DNA of 64,000 bases from Cylindrodendrum hubeiense (taxonomy: Eukaryota > Ascomycota > Sordariomycetes > Hypocreales > Nectriaceae). The stretch is from positions 57,079 through 121,078 of the forward strand of contig JAANBB010000084.1 of the NCBI GenBank assembly GCA_014621425.1, in the 5' to 3' direction. The notes beneath the pieces were generated by a model. It worked only from the letters and a program-made list of their open reading frames with translations, made no database searches and was not told the origin of the DNA. Below are positions 44,167 through 55,235 of the stretch, piece by piece. Made by a program: the position numbers and the translations under genes. Every line of letters begins with the position of its first letter. The stretch's first letter is position 1.

Positions 44167-47019
44167 TCATCTTGGACTTGTCGGATCGCCGGTGCTACCG
44201 CTTCCGCTGCCGCTGCTTCCGCCACCACTCATCCTGCCGTAATGGCTCTCCCAAATGTGCCGAACATGGTGCGGGTCCATTGGTGGGGAACTAAGCTCCT
44301 CGCCGCTCGACTGGGTGAAGCCACTAACGTTGCTGAGCATGCTGGAGCTGCGGCCCCTGGATCGCGTGACTCGAGGCTCAAACGAATGCGCCATGGGCGG
44401 GGGATGCCACATTGACATGGATGGGAGGGTTGGCGCGGACACGGAAGGGAGGACGTCGGAGGTTTGCCACATGCTTGTTGGATAATGAGGAAGAGCAGCG
44501 GGATTGGGATTCCAAGGATCTGACGTGTTCGGCTGGAACGGCGGTCCCAGCTGCGGTGGGTGACCGTCGGGCGACGATGCCATCTCAAAGGGCATTCCGT
44601 TTGCCGAGTTCATGAAATCATGGAAGCTCTGAAGTTGGAGCTGCGAGGTTCGAATGTGCTCGCTGCGGGCTGCATTGGTGGCGCGAACCTGGGCTAGACG
44701 CTCGTTGTAGTTGGCCTCGATGCCCGCAACATGTTCCTGCCACACAAGACGCTCCTGGTTCCGTCGCTCTGCCTCGTCCAATCCTCTAGTATTGGCATCA
44801 GTGATGTTGGCAAGCTCATTCTCGACCTTGGCAATGCGAGTGGCAATCTTGTTCCGACGGGTGTTGAGATTTGACTTTTCAACCTCCTTGGCCTTGACCT
44901 CCTTCTCCAATCCAGATTTGTGCTCCTTGAATGCCTTTTGTGCGGAATCAAAGACCTTCTTTTCAGAAGAAAACGATTTCTCGGTCTTCTTCTTGCGGTC
45001 GGCAAGTTCCGGGGCAGTGTCAAAGTTCTTGAGCTGATCCGCGATTTGTTCAGTCTCGCGCTCTGCCTGGGCCTTCTGGGTCTCTTGCTGACGAATCTTT
45101 TGCTTGTACTTTTCGTCGTGGTTGCCAGCAGAGGCAAGTTGGTTGTCGGTTAGCTCATTGTCCTTCCTGAGAGCGTTGGTCCTGGTCTTCCACTCCTTGC
45201 GCAATGTCTTCAGACGAGCCTTCTCGTCTGCAAGTTTGGCCTCGGCCGCGGCAATGGAGGTTTTGAGCGTAGTGGCGGGGGAGTCGGGTCGGAGGGAGCG
45301 CTGGCCGTTGGGAAGCGCAGACGAGGTACCGTCCGCTTCTCGGAGGGTTGCTTGAATCGTTCGGATGCTGGTGGTGAAGATGATTTCGTCTGTCCGGGTG
45401 TCTACAAATTCGCAAACGTACTTGGATGCTGGTCGTAATCCGTAAATGTCACCTGTCCAACGGGCTCCTCGCTCCGACTCCTCTGTGGAATCCTCGACGG
45501 GGAAAATGCGTGTGGGTTGCCAAAATGCATTGTTAACCCTGACGTAAAATGGCTTGGATGTATCGATGCCTGAAGGTCGCGACGCATGGCCGTTAGGTTG
45601 CGACTGGCAACTGCCGTCGTCGCTTTCGGGGAAATGACTGGTGCTGAAGCATACTTCGTCGCTACCGATGTAGGATATCCATATTTGGCCTGGCTGACTG
45701 TTGAAAGGGGCGTTTCCTAAGTTGTGAATGTCGGTTGCGTTGGACCCAGCCGACTCGGATGCAGCGTGGGATAGTTCGTACTCTTTTACCATGACAATCT
45801 TGGTGCTTGCGAGGGCTGCCCACAGCGGCTGCTGCAGGCGAACCTGGGTGCTTTGTTTTCTTCGTTTTTTGTTTGTCGATGGGCCGGACGCCGGCGGGAA
45901 GCTTACATCCGTGTCGGGTGTAGCAAACCCTGCGTCGTTGCCCGCGTCGCCAGTTATGCTGGGAGGCTTTCCCACCTCAGGATCGCTCACGCCAGTGGAG
46001 GCGTTGGCCTTTTCCCGCCGCAGATACCACTCTCGAATATATCGTACAATGCCCTGGGTCAAGATGTGGATTGCCAGGACACTCTTGATCCACCCATACG
46101 CACTCCTCTTATCGTACGTGGAGGTGATCGGTTGGAGAGGGTTGTTGAAGACGGAAGGGATGCGCCAATGCTCCGGAATATGGCGAACCACACGACCCCA
46201 ATGGGCTCTAGTCCCACGGAGAAGGTGATGGCCTATAACCCACATGAAGCATGTGGTGAGACCCCGCGAGGTGCCGTCCCTCGTGCTGGTGCCTCCTCCT
46301 AGAGTAATGGCAATGACTGGCTTGGCAAAATCGAGGATAGCATCCTGGATCGGACCCCACAGAAACAGCCATATCAGGAGAAAGAAAAAGTCCATACACA
46401 AAATGGTCACAAGGGAGGGCATGGTGGAGTTTCCGTCAAAGATCTCGGCGAGGTTGATGTTCATGCCCGAGCTGGTGGTGACCGGGGGGACAAAGGTGAG
46501 GAAGGTGAAGACGGTATAGATGGCGGAGAGGGAGAGCGGCGGGACGTGCATGAGGATGATGAGGATGGCGAGGGTATCCTGCATGGGGAGGGACTTGAGG
46601 ACGGTGGTGGCGAGGTCGAAGACTCCAGAGTCGCGGTGGACGTCGGAATTCTTCAAGGCATTGACGTCGATCTGGCGATGACCAGCATCGACAATGCCAT
46701 TGGTGCCCATGTTGGAATTGCACGACTCGGACGAGGTCTCCGAGGCGAGGGAAGAGCGGCGCAAGGAGTCATCGTTGGGTCGGGAATCGGACGAGGAGTT
46801 GTCGAGGGAGTGCTTGGAGCCGTTCGCGAGGCCGTTGGCCGGCGACGACGACCCTGCGGCGCCGGCGACACCTTGGTCGGACCGGCGGGCAGGGCCTTCC
46901 CCGGAGCCTTTCTTGTCGGAGGAACGCCTGGCCGGGCCTACAAGACCATTCTCATGGCGGGTGTCGCGGTGAGTGGCGGCGCCTTGCTGTCGCTTGCCCG
47001 AGCTCGAAGCGCGAGGCAT
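44167..47019 (-). CDS. acrB: AcrB-like membrane protein (ubiquitination network signalling protein)
   Basis: Single-exon, 950-residue protein with the layout of A. nidulans AcrB, a protein tied to the CreB/CreD ubiquitin network and acriflavine resistance. A Ser/Gly/Asn-rich disordered N-terminus fills about 1-140. Two strong hydrophobic segments follow at about 150-181 (LAILIILMHVPPLSLSAIYTVF) and 208-228 (VTILCMDFFFLLIWLFLW), with a weaker one near 310. Then come a globular region (about 400-560) and a long Lys/Glu/Gln-rich coiled coil at about 590-800 (AEAKLADEKARLKTLRKEWK). The tail is Pro/Ser-rich, ending GGGSSGSGSGSTGDPTSPR. The start codon context is good, and no nearby in-frame ATG precedes it. 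The family call rests on overall architecture recalled from the literature, so it is less certain than the gene itself. Confidence 0.8.
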   Translation of the reverse strand: MPRASSSGKRQQGAATHRDTRHENGLVGPARRSSDKKGSGEGPARRSDQGVAGAAGSSSPANGLANGSKHSLDNSSSDSRPNDDSLRRSSLASETSSESCNSNMGTNGIVDAGHRQIDVNALKNSDVHRDSGVFDLATTVLKSLPMQDTLAILIILMHVPPLSLSAIYTVFTFLTFVPPVTTSSGMNINLAEIFDGNSTMPSLVTILCMDFFFLLIWLFLWGPIQDAILDFAKPVIAITLGGGTSTRDGTSRGLTTCFMWVIGHHLLRGTRAHWGRVVRHIPEHWRIPSVFNNPLQPITSTYDKRSAYGWIKSVLAIHILTQGIVRYIREWYLRREKANASTGVSDPEVGKPPSITGDAGNDAGFATPDTDVSFPPASGPSTNKKRRKQSTQVRLQQPLWAALASTKIVMVKEYELSHAASESAGSNATDIHNLGNAPFNSQPGQIWISYIGSDEVCFSTSHFPESDDGSCQSQPNGHASRPSGIDTSKPFYVRVNNAFWQPTRIFPVEDSTEESERGARWTGDIYGLRPASKYVCEFVDTRTDEIIFTTSIRTIQATLREADGTSSALPNGQRSLRPDSPATTLKTSIAAAEAKLADEKARLKTLRKEWKTRTNALRKDNELTDNQLASAGNHDEKYKQKIRQQETQKAQAERETEQIADQLKNFDTAPELADRKKKTEKSFSSEKKVFDSAQKAFKEHKSGLEKEVKAKEVEKSNLNTRRNKIATRIAKVENELANITDANTRGLDEAERRNQERLVWQEHVAGIEANYNERLAQVRATNAARSEHIRTSQLQLQSFHDFMNSANGMPFEMASSPDGHPPQLGPPFQPNTSDPWNPNPAALPHYPTSMWQTSDVLPSVSAPTLPSMSMWHPPPMAHSFEPRVTRSRGRSSSMLSNVSGFTQSSGEELSSPPMDPHHVRHIWESHYGRMSGGGSSGSGSGSTGDPTSPR

Positions 47020-50000
47020 GCGCGACGTCTTTTGACCTCTCCCACAGTCTGACGGACCCAGGAACCGTGTGAGGGTAGGGCCGGCAGCCGGGGCGAGTTT
47101 CTCGAGGAGGTACAGACTTGCGGAAGGGGGCGCGGGCGTCGGGGAGTGTCGCTCAGGAAGACTCGACGGGAGGACAGGAACGCTTGGGAGGCGGGAGACT
47201 GGCGGGGCGGATCGTCGCGACGGTCGAGTCGGCGGATGACATGTGCATTCGACTGGCTAGGCGTTCCCTTGGATGCCGTGGGAAGGAGCGAGGGTCGAGA
47301 GGCAGCAGAGCGGGATCGCGGGGAGTAATCTGTAGAGCGATGGTGAATGTCTCGAAGGGCCTAGATGAATCCGGCGGCGTGGTGGTGAGACGGCATGGGT
47401 CGTCGAGGTGGATGTGGATGTGGATATCTGTGGTTGGTGGAGGTGGGAGATTTTTAGACGTGACGGCCGGTCGATGGATGGTAGAAGTAAAAGGAATGGA
47501 CCAAATGCAAATGGATGGACGGGAACGGGAATAGCGAGGGAGGGCAAGCGGGGGGTCGAAATCCGCACTGTGGGCTAGGGTGGCTTCTGAACCTTCTGGC
47601 GTGGTGCGCTGCGGCCACTGAAGAGTAGTGGGCGTAGGGGCGGCGTCCGCCCTGAAGAAAAATTCCGGCCCGCCACTGGAGGCTGATCGGTAGGGGGGAG
47701 ACTTGGATCTACTTGGCGAGGGCGCTAGCCGCGTGGTTGCGCCGGCGGGGATCTGGAGGGCCGGCAGGTACCCGGTGGGTACTGGAAGCTGGAGGATGAG
47801 GCGATGAGTGGCCCGTCGACGACCCTGAGTTTTCGCTGGCCGCGGCGTGTGAGTGGCGGGAGGGCGGGGGATCTTCCTTGCTGAGCTGGTGGCCGGCGCC
47901 AGGTATCCGTGTCTGGCGGTTAAATAAACCAGAGGGAATACGGAGAGGCAGAGATTGACCAAGACGCAATGGAGAGATACGGGCCGTAGATACGCGGATT
48001 GCTCAGGGCCAAGTCGTGCTGGCATGGGTCTACAGGAGGGAGGGCAAGGATCGGGTGAGATGAGACGAGATGGACAGGACGGACAGGACGGATGGATGGA
48101 CGAGGCGCTACTCTGAGCTGACAGCGTTTCCAAACCCGCCGATTCAATCGTGATGGCGCTGCTCCGTCCCGTTGCTCCATCCCTTGCTCCATGGACGGAT
48201 TGAGGCCTGGCGTAGCATTCTTATTACATATGAATTGGATGCAGTGTAGTATCGAGAGATAACGGACCCGATTCCCCATAACGGCCAAGCATGGCAATGG
48301 CACCGTCCGCGAGCACTGTGTGCGTATTTGGCAAGCTTTAAGCAACGGAGCAGAGCATGGACGACGAAAACAAGGTCCATCCACATCCGTCACAAGACCA
48401 TTCATTGACGTCGGCTCACTGTAACACCAACTTTCTGATTCGCGAGCCTCTCTGTTATGGTTGGCACTGCCTCGTAGTGCGACGTGTAATGGCCCGTAGT
48501 GCGGTTTGCATCATCCATGATTGCCATTGTCATTGCCGCCTCGTCATTGTCGCCTCGCCGTCCTCACATCAAGGGTCCCCCCCCCGTGCTTGCTCGCTCG
48601 TATTATTTCATGCCGCCGGACATACGGCTTTACAGAGGGCCAACGCAGGGAGGGCGCTCACAGACTGACGGCTCAGGCTACGGTACGTAAGGCGAGCAGT
48701 AATACATTGTAGTCAAGACAAGACGCGCGACGCGTGCGCAAACTGTCGCTTGCTGCCAACACCCTTCCCCAGCAAGGACCACCCCGGAACTGCCGTCGCT
48801 TCTCCACCAGAGCATCCAGCCTCATCGTCACTTGTCTGATTGTCGTCGTCAGGCGTGCCACCACGGGGCATCTCCCTTCAGCGCTAAACTCTGGCGACAG
48901 ACACATGTCAACCGGTATCTGCCTAGAGGCAGACGAGGAGCAATTGGCAGGGCGAATGGGGTGTCTGAGACGGCTGCCTGCCCCCAGAGGTTAAGCTTTC
49001 CGGCGTCTCGCCCTTGTCATCCTCTTACTTGGGTAGGGTTTTCCTCTATTGGTGCTGGTGTCGTTGCGCCACGGGCTGCCGATTGGGGACATGCCCTGAG
49101 TCGATCAAGGGGAAATGGGACGGGCGGGCATGGAAGCGAAGCATGGACACACAGACATGTACACGGACGGACACGGACCCCGGCGAGTCTGGCGAGCGCC
49201 GGACAAGGGTGGATGCCGTGATGGTTGATGCCTCGGTCTGAGTCGTGTTGTCTGGAAACAAGGCAGCCGGCTATTTCAAGGTGAGATTGAGACGGTGCTA
49301 ATAAGCATGTCTGTGTCGGCGGATCAAGCTGCTAGCATGAATACCGCCGAACCCAGAGACAGGGGAACCTGGGTTGTGATCAGCAAACACAATGCTTGAC
49401 TTTATTCCAGAAGGGCATTGACGGCAAAACAAAACAACCGCCTTGGAAACCAAGAGACTAACCCAACGACTCCACGCCGGACTGTGCAGTGCAATGCTGT
49501 GCATCAGCTGCCTCGCCCAGACAATGCAACTGCAGGATCTGCTGAAAGCCCTGGAGCATCGGCCCCGGCAGTTCACTCGGCCGGCCGGCCTGACCATTTC
49601 AGCCTCTCGCCCCGACTCGACTCTTTCCGTCGGAGCTCCCCACCCAGTGAGCACCCAGCAGCCTCCAACCCCGGCGAAAGCCTCCTACGTAAAACCTGTA
49701 CATCCGCGAAACAACAGGCAGCATCGTGCTATATCCAGAATATCCAAATCCGGCGCTTACCGACAAGCCAAGCAACGCGAAGCACGACTCTCACGAACCG
49801 CGTCAAAAAGCAAAATAGTCGCCATGCCGAGGGAAACCTGCTGCATGGGTTTCTCCCTCTCCGTTTCTGATGCTCCACGATGCTCCAATGCAACGTCTCT
49901 CTCGTACCCAGAGACGCTGAAAAACAACAAACCCCTGTCGCCGCTGGCGTGTGGATCCCCCACCATCTCCATCGGAAACGACGCCAGCCAAACCACGCAC

Positions 50001-52639
50001 TCCTTTCAGCGCGGCCCCCGACGATAAACGCCGGCGCTGCTCGCCGATCAATGTAAAGAAGGCCCCCAGTCTCCGCTTCTTATTTTTTCTTAACCCTTCA
50101 CGCGCACACACTTGGAGGGGGGACTCGGACCCCGGTTCGCTTGGCTCCGTTTCGAACATTGGCTCTGTTTGGCTACTGTACACAGTCTGCGGCACAGTGA
50201 AGAATTTGTGGCCATGGTGACTGTTGATGAATCCGCGGATACCTTGCTTATGCTCGTTTGCGGCGCCACTGCTAGGAAATGCCCTTGAGTCATCCCGAGC
50301 TCACCACAGACCGCTGGTTCACGTCTTGAATTCCCTCGCTGTGCTACCGTATTTCCGACTATTTTGGAGTTTCGTCAACCTTCCTGAAAAGGTTCGTTCT
50401 GTCTGTTAATGGAGGAAACAGTGAACACGACCAGGATGCCATCTCCCCTGGCATTTTCTCCCCGGGTTTAACCTTCGCAGTTACACTGACTGCGCTTGGT
50501 GGGTAATTTCCAATCCTCCCATCCTTCCCGGCCTCACGTCCAGAACCGCCTGAAGATACAGGCGAGCGATAGACAAGACACGACGATCCCCCTCACCACC
50601 CACGCCCCCAAATCGAGCCACCACCACTACGCCGGCCAGCCTATAGTCTTGCATTATTCGGTGCGCTTTGGGGGGCCCTTTTGGATGCCGCTTCCCTCGG
50701 TCGGCAGTTCTGCCTCCTCGTTGGAGCCCGGCTTCCGCAACCCTGCCCCTGCACATCATTGCCCCGGCCCAGCACACACACGTGCACAACTGCTTGTGTC
50801 AGTCCTCCACACCTTTTTCTCCGCAGTATGCAATGCCCAGCTCGCACAGGACGGCACTGGACAGTGATTTAACCCAGAGCGGGGTGAAATGACGGTGTGC
50901 GTGTGAGCTAGTCTTTGTCAACGCGTTGCTTTGGGAAGTGATTTGCCTCATCGCTCGCCGTGGCCTGACGCTTTGTGTGACCGGTTTCGCGACACTGGCC
51001 CACGATTGCTCCTCCATTTGCTCGCAATGATCGTCGTGCCATCCACACGAGGCGATCGCATCATGGCATCCAGTCGGCCAGCGACCCTCCGTTCTCTCGC
51101 GGGTCGAGGCCTTCTGCTGCGGGGATCGGCTTCAAGAGCCGTAACATGGCGGCACTCATTCGCCGCGCGGGATGCGCCGTGCGGCACAAGAGGGGACGCC
51201 ACCTGCAGTCTGTATTCGCACAGCGCACCATGTCGTCTCCCTGCGTGGCTTATCGTCGCTGCTGCAGACCTGATGCAGACCTGACAGGGTGAGCGAGAGA
51301 GGTGGTGTTGGGCAGTGTGCCATGTCGAGTTTCAAATGCCGCTTCCTGGATGGCCGCGGTCGGTTGAGATGCGTTGTTAATCACCCGCCTTGGCCGATCG
51401 ATACAGGCCTGTAGCGTACAGGTACTTCCGGACTAGAGTGCTTTGTTAAGTCTGGCCCTGGACCAGTTGTGAGAACTGTATGTATGCCAATGTTCGAGTG
51501 TAAGTCTGGGGCAAGATAGTCTATTCTTATCCCACCACGTTCTACGGAGTACTTGTACCACGTTGTACCCAAACAGGCAACCCGATAGATATCTCCAGCC
51601 CTCTCTCTCTCTCAATATCACCCGTCTCATATAAACCACATGGCCGCCCCCAATCCCCCATCATCACCAAACCCCAACGTCCATCACCTCACTGCCAATG
51701 CACCCGCACTGCCCTCCACATGACACTCCCCTGTCAACCAACCCCCACCTTCACACCAATCATCCCCGGCCACGCTTATTCACCGCACTCCAACAAAACC
51801 TGTCGTCCTTTTCCTAAACCAGCTGCTGTAGGCAAGCTAGAGTACCGCATCGTAAGGTTTCGGCACCTCACATCACGATATCACGCTGCAGAAAAGCCCC
51901 TAAGGCTTAGCTCCCACCTCACCCAGTCGGGATTCACAAGCGCACGCACACTCTTCTCTCATCCTAGTCCCGCAGTAGCCGACTACACGTCCCGTGCAGC
52001 TGCGCCCGCACCGTTTTCTCCTTCGTCGTTGCTTTTTCCTAATCTCCGGCCGGCCCGACGGTATTTGACCCCTGTATCTAAACGGTCGACTAAACTGGAC
52101 GTGTATTCACCCATGTACTTGTGAGGTTCCCAGTCTGTCGCGTGCCCAGCTTTGGTTAGGGCGGGGGGTTGAAACTCCAACGACATAGCTGATTGATATC
52201 ATGATCGCCTAAGCTTCACAGCTTTTTGGTGATGGTCTCAACTTTATGACTGTGGTTTGGAACTCGTTAATCCTAGGTCGTGATCAATGAAATACTTGAT
52301 ATCTGAACTATGAAGTTAGATTTAGTTCAGTTGTCGGAATCGAACGAGCGCGGGAAGACCTATACCTCCATCTGTCTACCGAGGTACTGTGAATTTGAAT
52401 GGCGATTTTACTTGCTCGCTTGTTGTCAACTCTGACCGCGGTTGTATACTGTCATCGATCAAATTTGCTATTTGTGTAGTTCAACTCGCTTTTTGCATGG
52501 ACTGGACCGATGTTCATCATTGAAATAGCATCGTGTTCACGAGCTCGACATTGTCAACCGCTAACTGCGTATCCAAACCGCCTCATATTACTTTAATGAA
52601 CCTCAAGAACTCATCACTGGTGCCTCTTCCTGGCCCCTC
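47020..52639. other. Gene-poor region of about 5.6 kb upstream of the AcrB-like gene
   Basis: The first 1.1 kb (to about 48130) is GC-rich and is probably promoter and long leader of the AcrB-like gene. The rest has many open frames up to 326 codons on both strands, all overlapping each other and full of Pro, Arg and Ser, as expected from GC-rich noncoding DNA. There is a C-run near 48577-48586 and a CT-repeat near 51600-51614. No RNA gene or transposon was recognised. Candidate contents are long leaders, noncoding RNAs or distant regulatory DNA. Confidence 0.5.
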
Positions 52640-52745
52640 TCGGCTTGGTTTCTCCCGTCCTGGTCTCTCCCGTTCTCATCTCGATCCCTCTAATCTTGGT
52701 CTCTCCCGTCCTTATTTTGATCTCTCCCATCTTGGTCTCTTGTCT
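52640..52745. repeat. Degenerate tandem tggtctctcccgtcc repeats
   Basis: About six variants of (t)tggtctctcccrtyy(t) lie between 52640 and 52745, spaced 15 to 30 bp apart. They would read LGLSRP/LGFSRP on the plus strand, but the surrounding frame is not a convincing gene. It lies downstream of the unknown minus-strand gene. Confidence 0.6.
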
Positions 52746-52813
52746 TCAGCTTGGACTCTTTATCGGTATCATCCCATGCCTCGCGAATTCGTCTGTTGCT
52801 TGCCTCTTGAACT

Positions 52814-53852
52814 CTAAGACTTTCCTAACATTTCGGTATTTTCTGGCTTCAGTGTCTGCAAGCGCCTCTGCGCATCAGATGCGCGGCCATACCAGACCTG
52901 ATCCTCCAGCTTCCAGAGGCCATTTTTGACCAAATTGCGATCGGTTTTCGTGCACAGTTTTTCGCGTGGACCCTTATCGAGGATGGCCTTTGAAAGACCA
53001 GGATGCAGCGGCTCTTTGTCACCCACCGTGGAGTAGAAGTTAAGGTGTAACTTGACCTCGCCAACGTAATGTCCCGTCACGGCCGTGTAGAAGAAGATAC
53101 GCATGATGACCCCGCATTGGTCTTGTAATTTTGTAATTCGCATGAGGGCCTCAACGGGAAGGCGTCTTGGCCCGTTGGCTGTTTGCTGTTGTCTTGCAGT
53201 TAGCACCGGAATTGTGGGTAGCCAAATCTCACTAGGCTTGGTGAGGCATCTTACATGGATAACTCCTCTGACGTGCAGTCCTTGAGTGATGCGAACATGG
53301 TGCTCTCTAAAACTAACCGGCGGGGAGTTGCCGTCTGCATCTTTCATATTCCTAACAGTCTGCTCCCCCCATTTAAACGCAGCCTTCTTCCCAAGATCAA
53401 CTAGGGCCTCTGTCGAGAGATACCCCTCCTATGATGGGATTCGTGTCAGTGAGATCAATTACCATAACAGCATAGTGATAGCTATCACGAACCTCTGATT
53501 TATGAGTCGTATCGATATGCCAGTCCTCTACAGGAAGCTTGTATGACATGAAATTGAGGCAATTATAGGTAGTGCTCATAATTCGTGGGGGACCGCCCAC
53601 GGCAACCGCCTTTCGGAGGATCTTACCAATACGCTTGACCCGCCTGACGGATGTGCCCGCGAAGACGATGACACCGAGGTCATGGTAAAGGGACGAGAGG
53701 GACATGATGGTTCTTTCTTCAATCGGTGGGCTTTGTCCTGGAGGGTTGAGGATCCCCCGTGGCGCAAAAGCTGGAGCGAAGCGCTTGAGTGTTGGGAAGA
53801 CGCGGAGTGCAGGTGCGAGCGGAAGCTCTGCCACCTTCCACGCTAATACCAT
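52814..53852 (-). CDS. Protein of unknown function, three-exon gene
   Basis: Not recognised. Proposed exons are 53852-53493, 53428-53255 and 53185-52814, giving 301 residues. Intron 1 (64 bp, gttcgt donor, cactgac branch, catcatag acceptor) is needed to keep the frame and joins WHIDTTHKSE to EGYLSTEALVDLGKKAAFKW. Intron 2 (69 bp, gtaaga donor, gctaact branch) has good signals but is a multiple of three without a stop, so it may be retained. The start has an ideal ATCACCATGG context. An upstream in-frame Met exists but lacks this context. The N-terminus (MVLAWKVAELPLAPALRVFPTLKRFAPAF) is hydrophobic/basic and could be a targeting signal. The C-terminus is charged. It is divergent from the ETFRF1-like gene. 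Confidence 0.6.
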
Positions 53853-54163
53853 GGTGATTGGAAACGGGAGTGCGCTGGCCGACAGTTCAATTGAGGAGTG
53901 AGATTTGAGTGAGTTGTAATGAGGTTGTTGTTGACTGAGTGACGCGATCGTTGAACCTGATTGCACGTGGCTGAAGCTCCAACGCGTCACAGCCTTGCAG
54001 GTGGCTAATGCGGGGTTACACGACAGGGGACCCTTCAGCGCATTCGGCCATCATTGCATCAACCGAGCCTCTCATCATTTGATTGACTCTGGAGCTCCGT
54101 CCGTAGCTCGGCTGACAACAACTGGGCTTGATCCAGTCGAACAATGCATCACAGCCTTGGGAA
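53853..54163. promoter_or_regulatory. Short divergent promoter
   Basis: 311 bp between the start codons of the unknown gene (minus) and the ETFRF1-like gene (plus). No individual site is supported. Confidence 0.35.
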
Positions 54164-55022
54164 ATGACAACTCCAAACCCCGAGCTGAGACGGCAGGTCG
54201 TCGCTATCTACAAAGGTATCATCCCTCACCTTTCGCTCCCCACCTAGCCTCGGCTTCTTCCCCAGCATCACACCGCAACGAGATACCTCCCCAAAGCTGA
54301 CAACACATGGCAGAACTGTTATACCTCGGGAGGGAATACCCCCTTGGCTATGGCTACTTTCGCCCACGCCTGCATAAGGCCTTTATGTCCAAGGCGACGG
54401 AGCGAGATGACGATAATATCCGCAAGGGCATCGCACAGGCCGAGTACGTCAAGAAAGGTTCGTACACTCCTAACAACCAACGAATGCGCACATGATTGAG
54501 ACCCTTTACTAACTTGGGCTTAGAGATTGAGGCACTGTAAGTCTTTGCGTACATAAACTGTCCATTCTACTTCCATGTCATGCGTCACACTCATGGTTCC
54601 TGAACCGCATCGACAAGGCACGGCGTGGAGTTTTCACCTCAAGTGTTTCAATTCCTAATCGTCTATCCGTATCGTACCCTCCTTCCATCATTCCCCATCC
54701 TATCCTTTCCAATCCAATGCCAATTGTTTTCAATTGAGGCCTGATGTTCCTCAATGCCCGACCAGGACCTCTTGGTCCACATGGTATATACAATCCCGAG
54801 GATATATTTCCTTGACGATGGTCGTCCTGTCCTTCCCTTCCCATTTTCCTACCAACCCTGATGGAACCTGCCACGGTGGAAGCCCATCTTTGTGCCTCGC
54901 CTCGCCTTAATCCTCCTCTTTCTCTCCTCGCCATATTGCTGCTCATGTACTAATACTCTGGGTATAGATATTATTTAAAAAGGTATCGTACTTTGAGGAA
55001 ACGATATGACCCTGGTGCGTGA
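54164..55022 (+). CDS. LYR-motif protein, ETFRF1/LYRM5-like
   Basis: Small mitochondrial LYR protein of 87 residues. In animals LYRM5/ETFRF1 regulates electron-transfer flavoprotein by removing its flavin. It is easily missed because it has four exons: 54164-54215, 54314-54457, 54524-54536 (13 nt) and 54968-55022. Joined, the N-terminus reads [17 protein letters not shown] followed by [20 protein letters not shown]. The LYR-like motif is IYK, and the family's ELLYLGR-YP block is intact. The middle [21 protein letters not shown] and the end [15 protein letters not shown] also match the family pattern I know. The 98 bp first intron has a gtatca donor and a ggcag acceptor. The last intron is 431 bp, very long for this window. 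A start at 54307 would lose the LYR motif. Confidence 0.9.
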
Positions 55023-55235
55023 TGGTGGATGGGAGGAGCGACAATGTGTCGGGCACACGAGTCGGTACGTGGTGTAAGGATTGATCTGATGAACACAAGG
55101 CTGTAAGCCCTCACGTGGAGTGCGTGAGAGCCTCTCGACCTTGTGTCAACCATAGATAGATTTTTCCAAGTCGCCAGTCATAACCCACGTGTGACATTTT
55201 TCTTTGCTTTTGCCTTCACCTCATCACACCGATGC

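Noticed and set aside
47153..48133. Minus-strand open frame of 326 codons upstream of the AcrB-like gene
   Set aside because: Composition is Pro/Ser/Arg-rich with long frames also open in other phases. It overlaps the likely leader of the AcrB-like gene and shows no domain.
49443..50027. Plus-strand open frame of 194 codons in the gene-poor region
   Set aside because: It begins at a TTG, has no domain and overlaps several other open frames.
54307..54495. Single-exon 62-codon ORF as the LYR protein
   Set aside because: It lacks the LYR motif and the conserved C-terminus. The four-exon model restores both, and the apparent start codon then lies in the intron.
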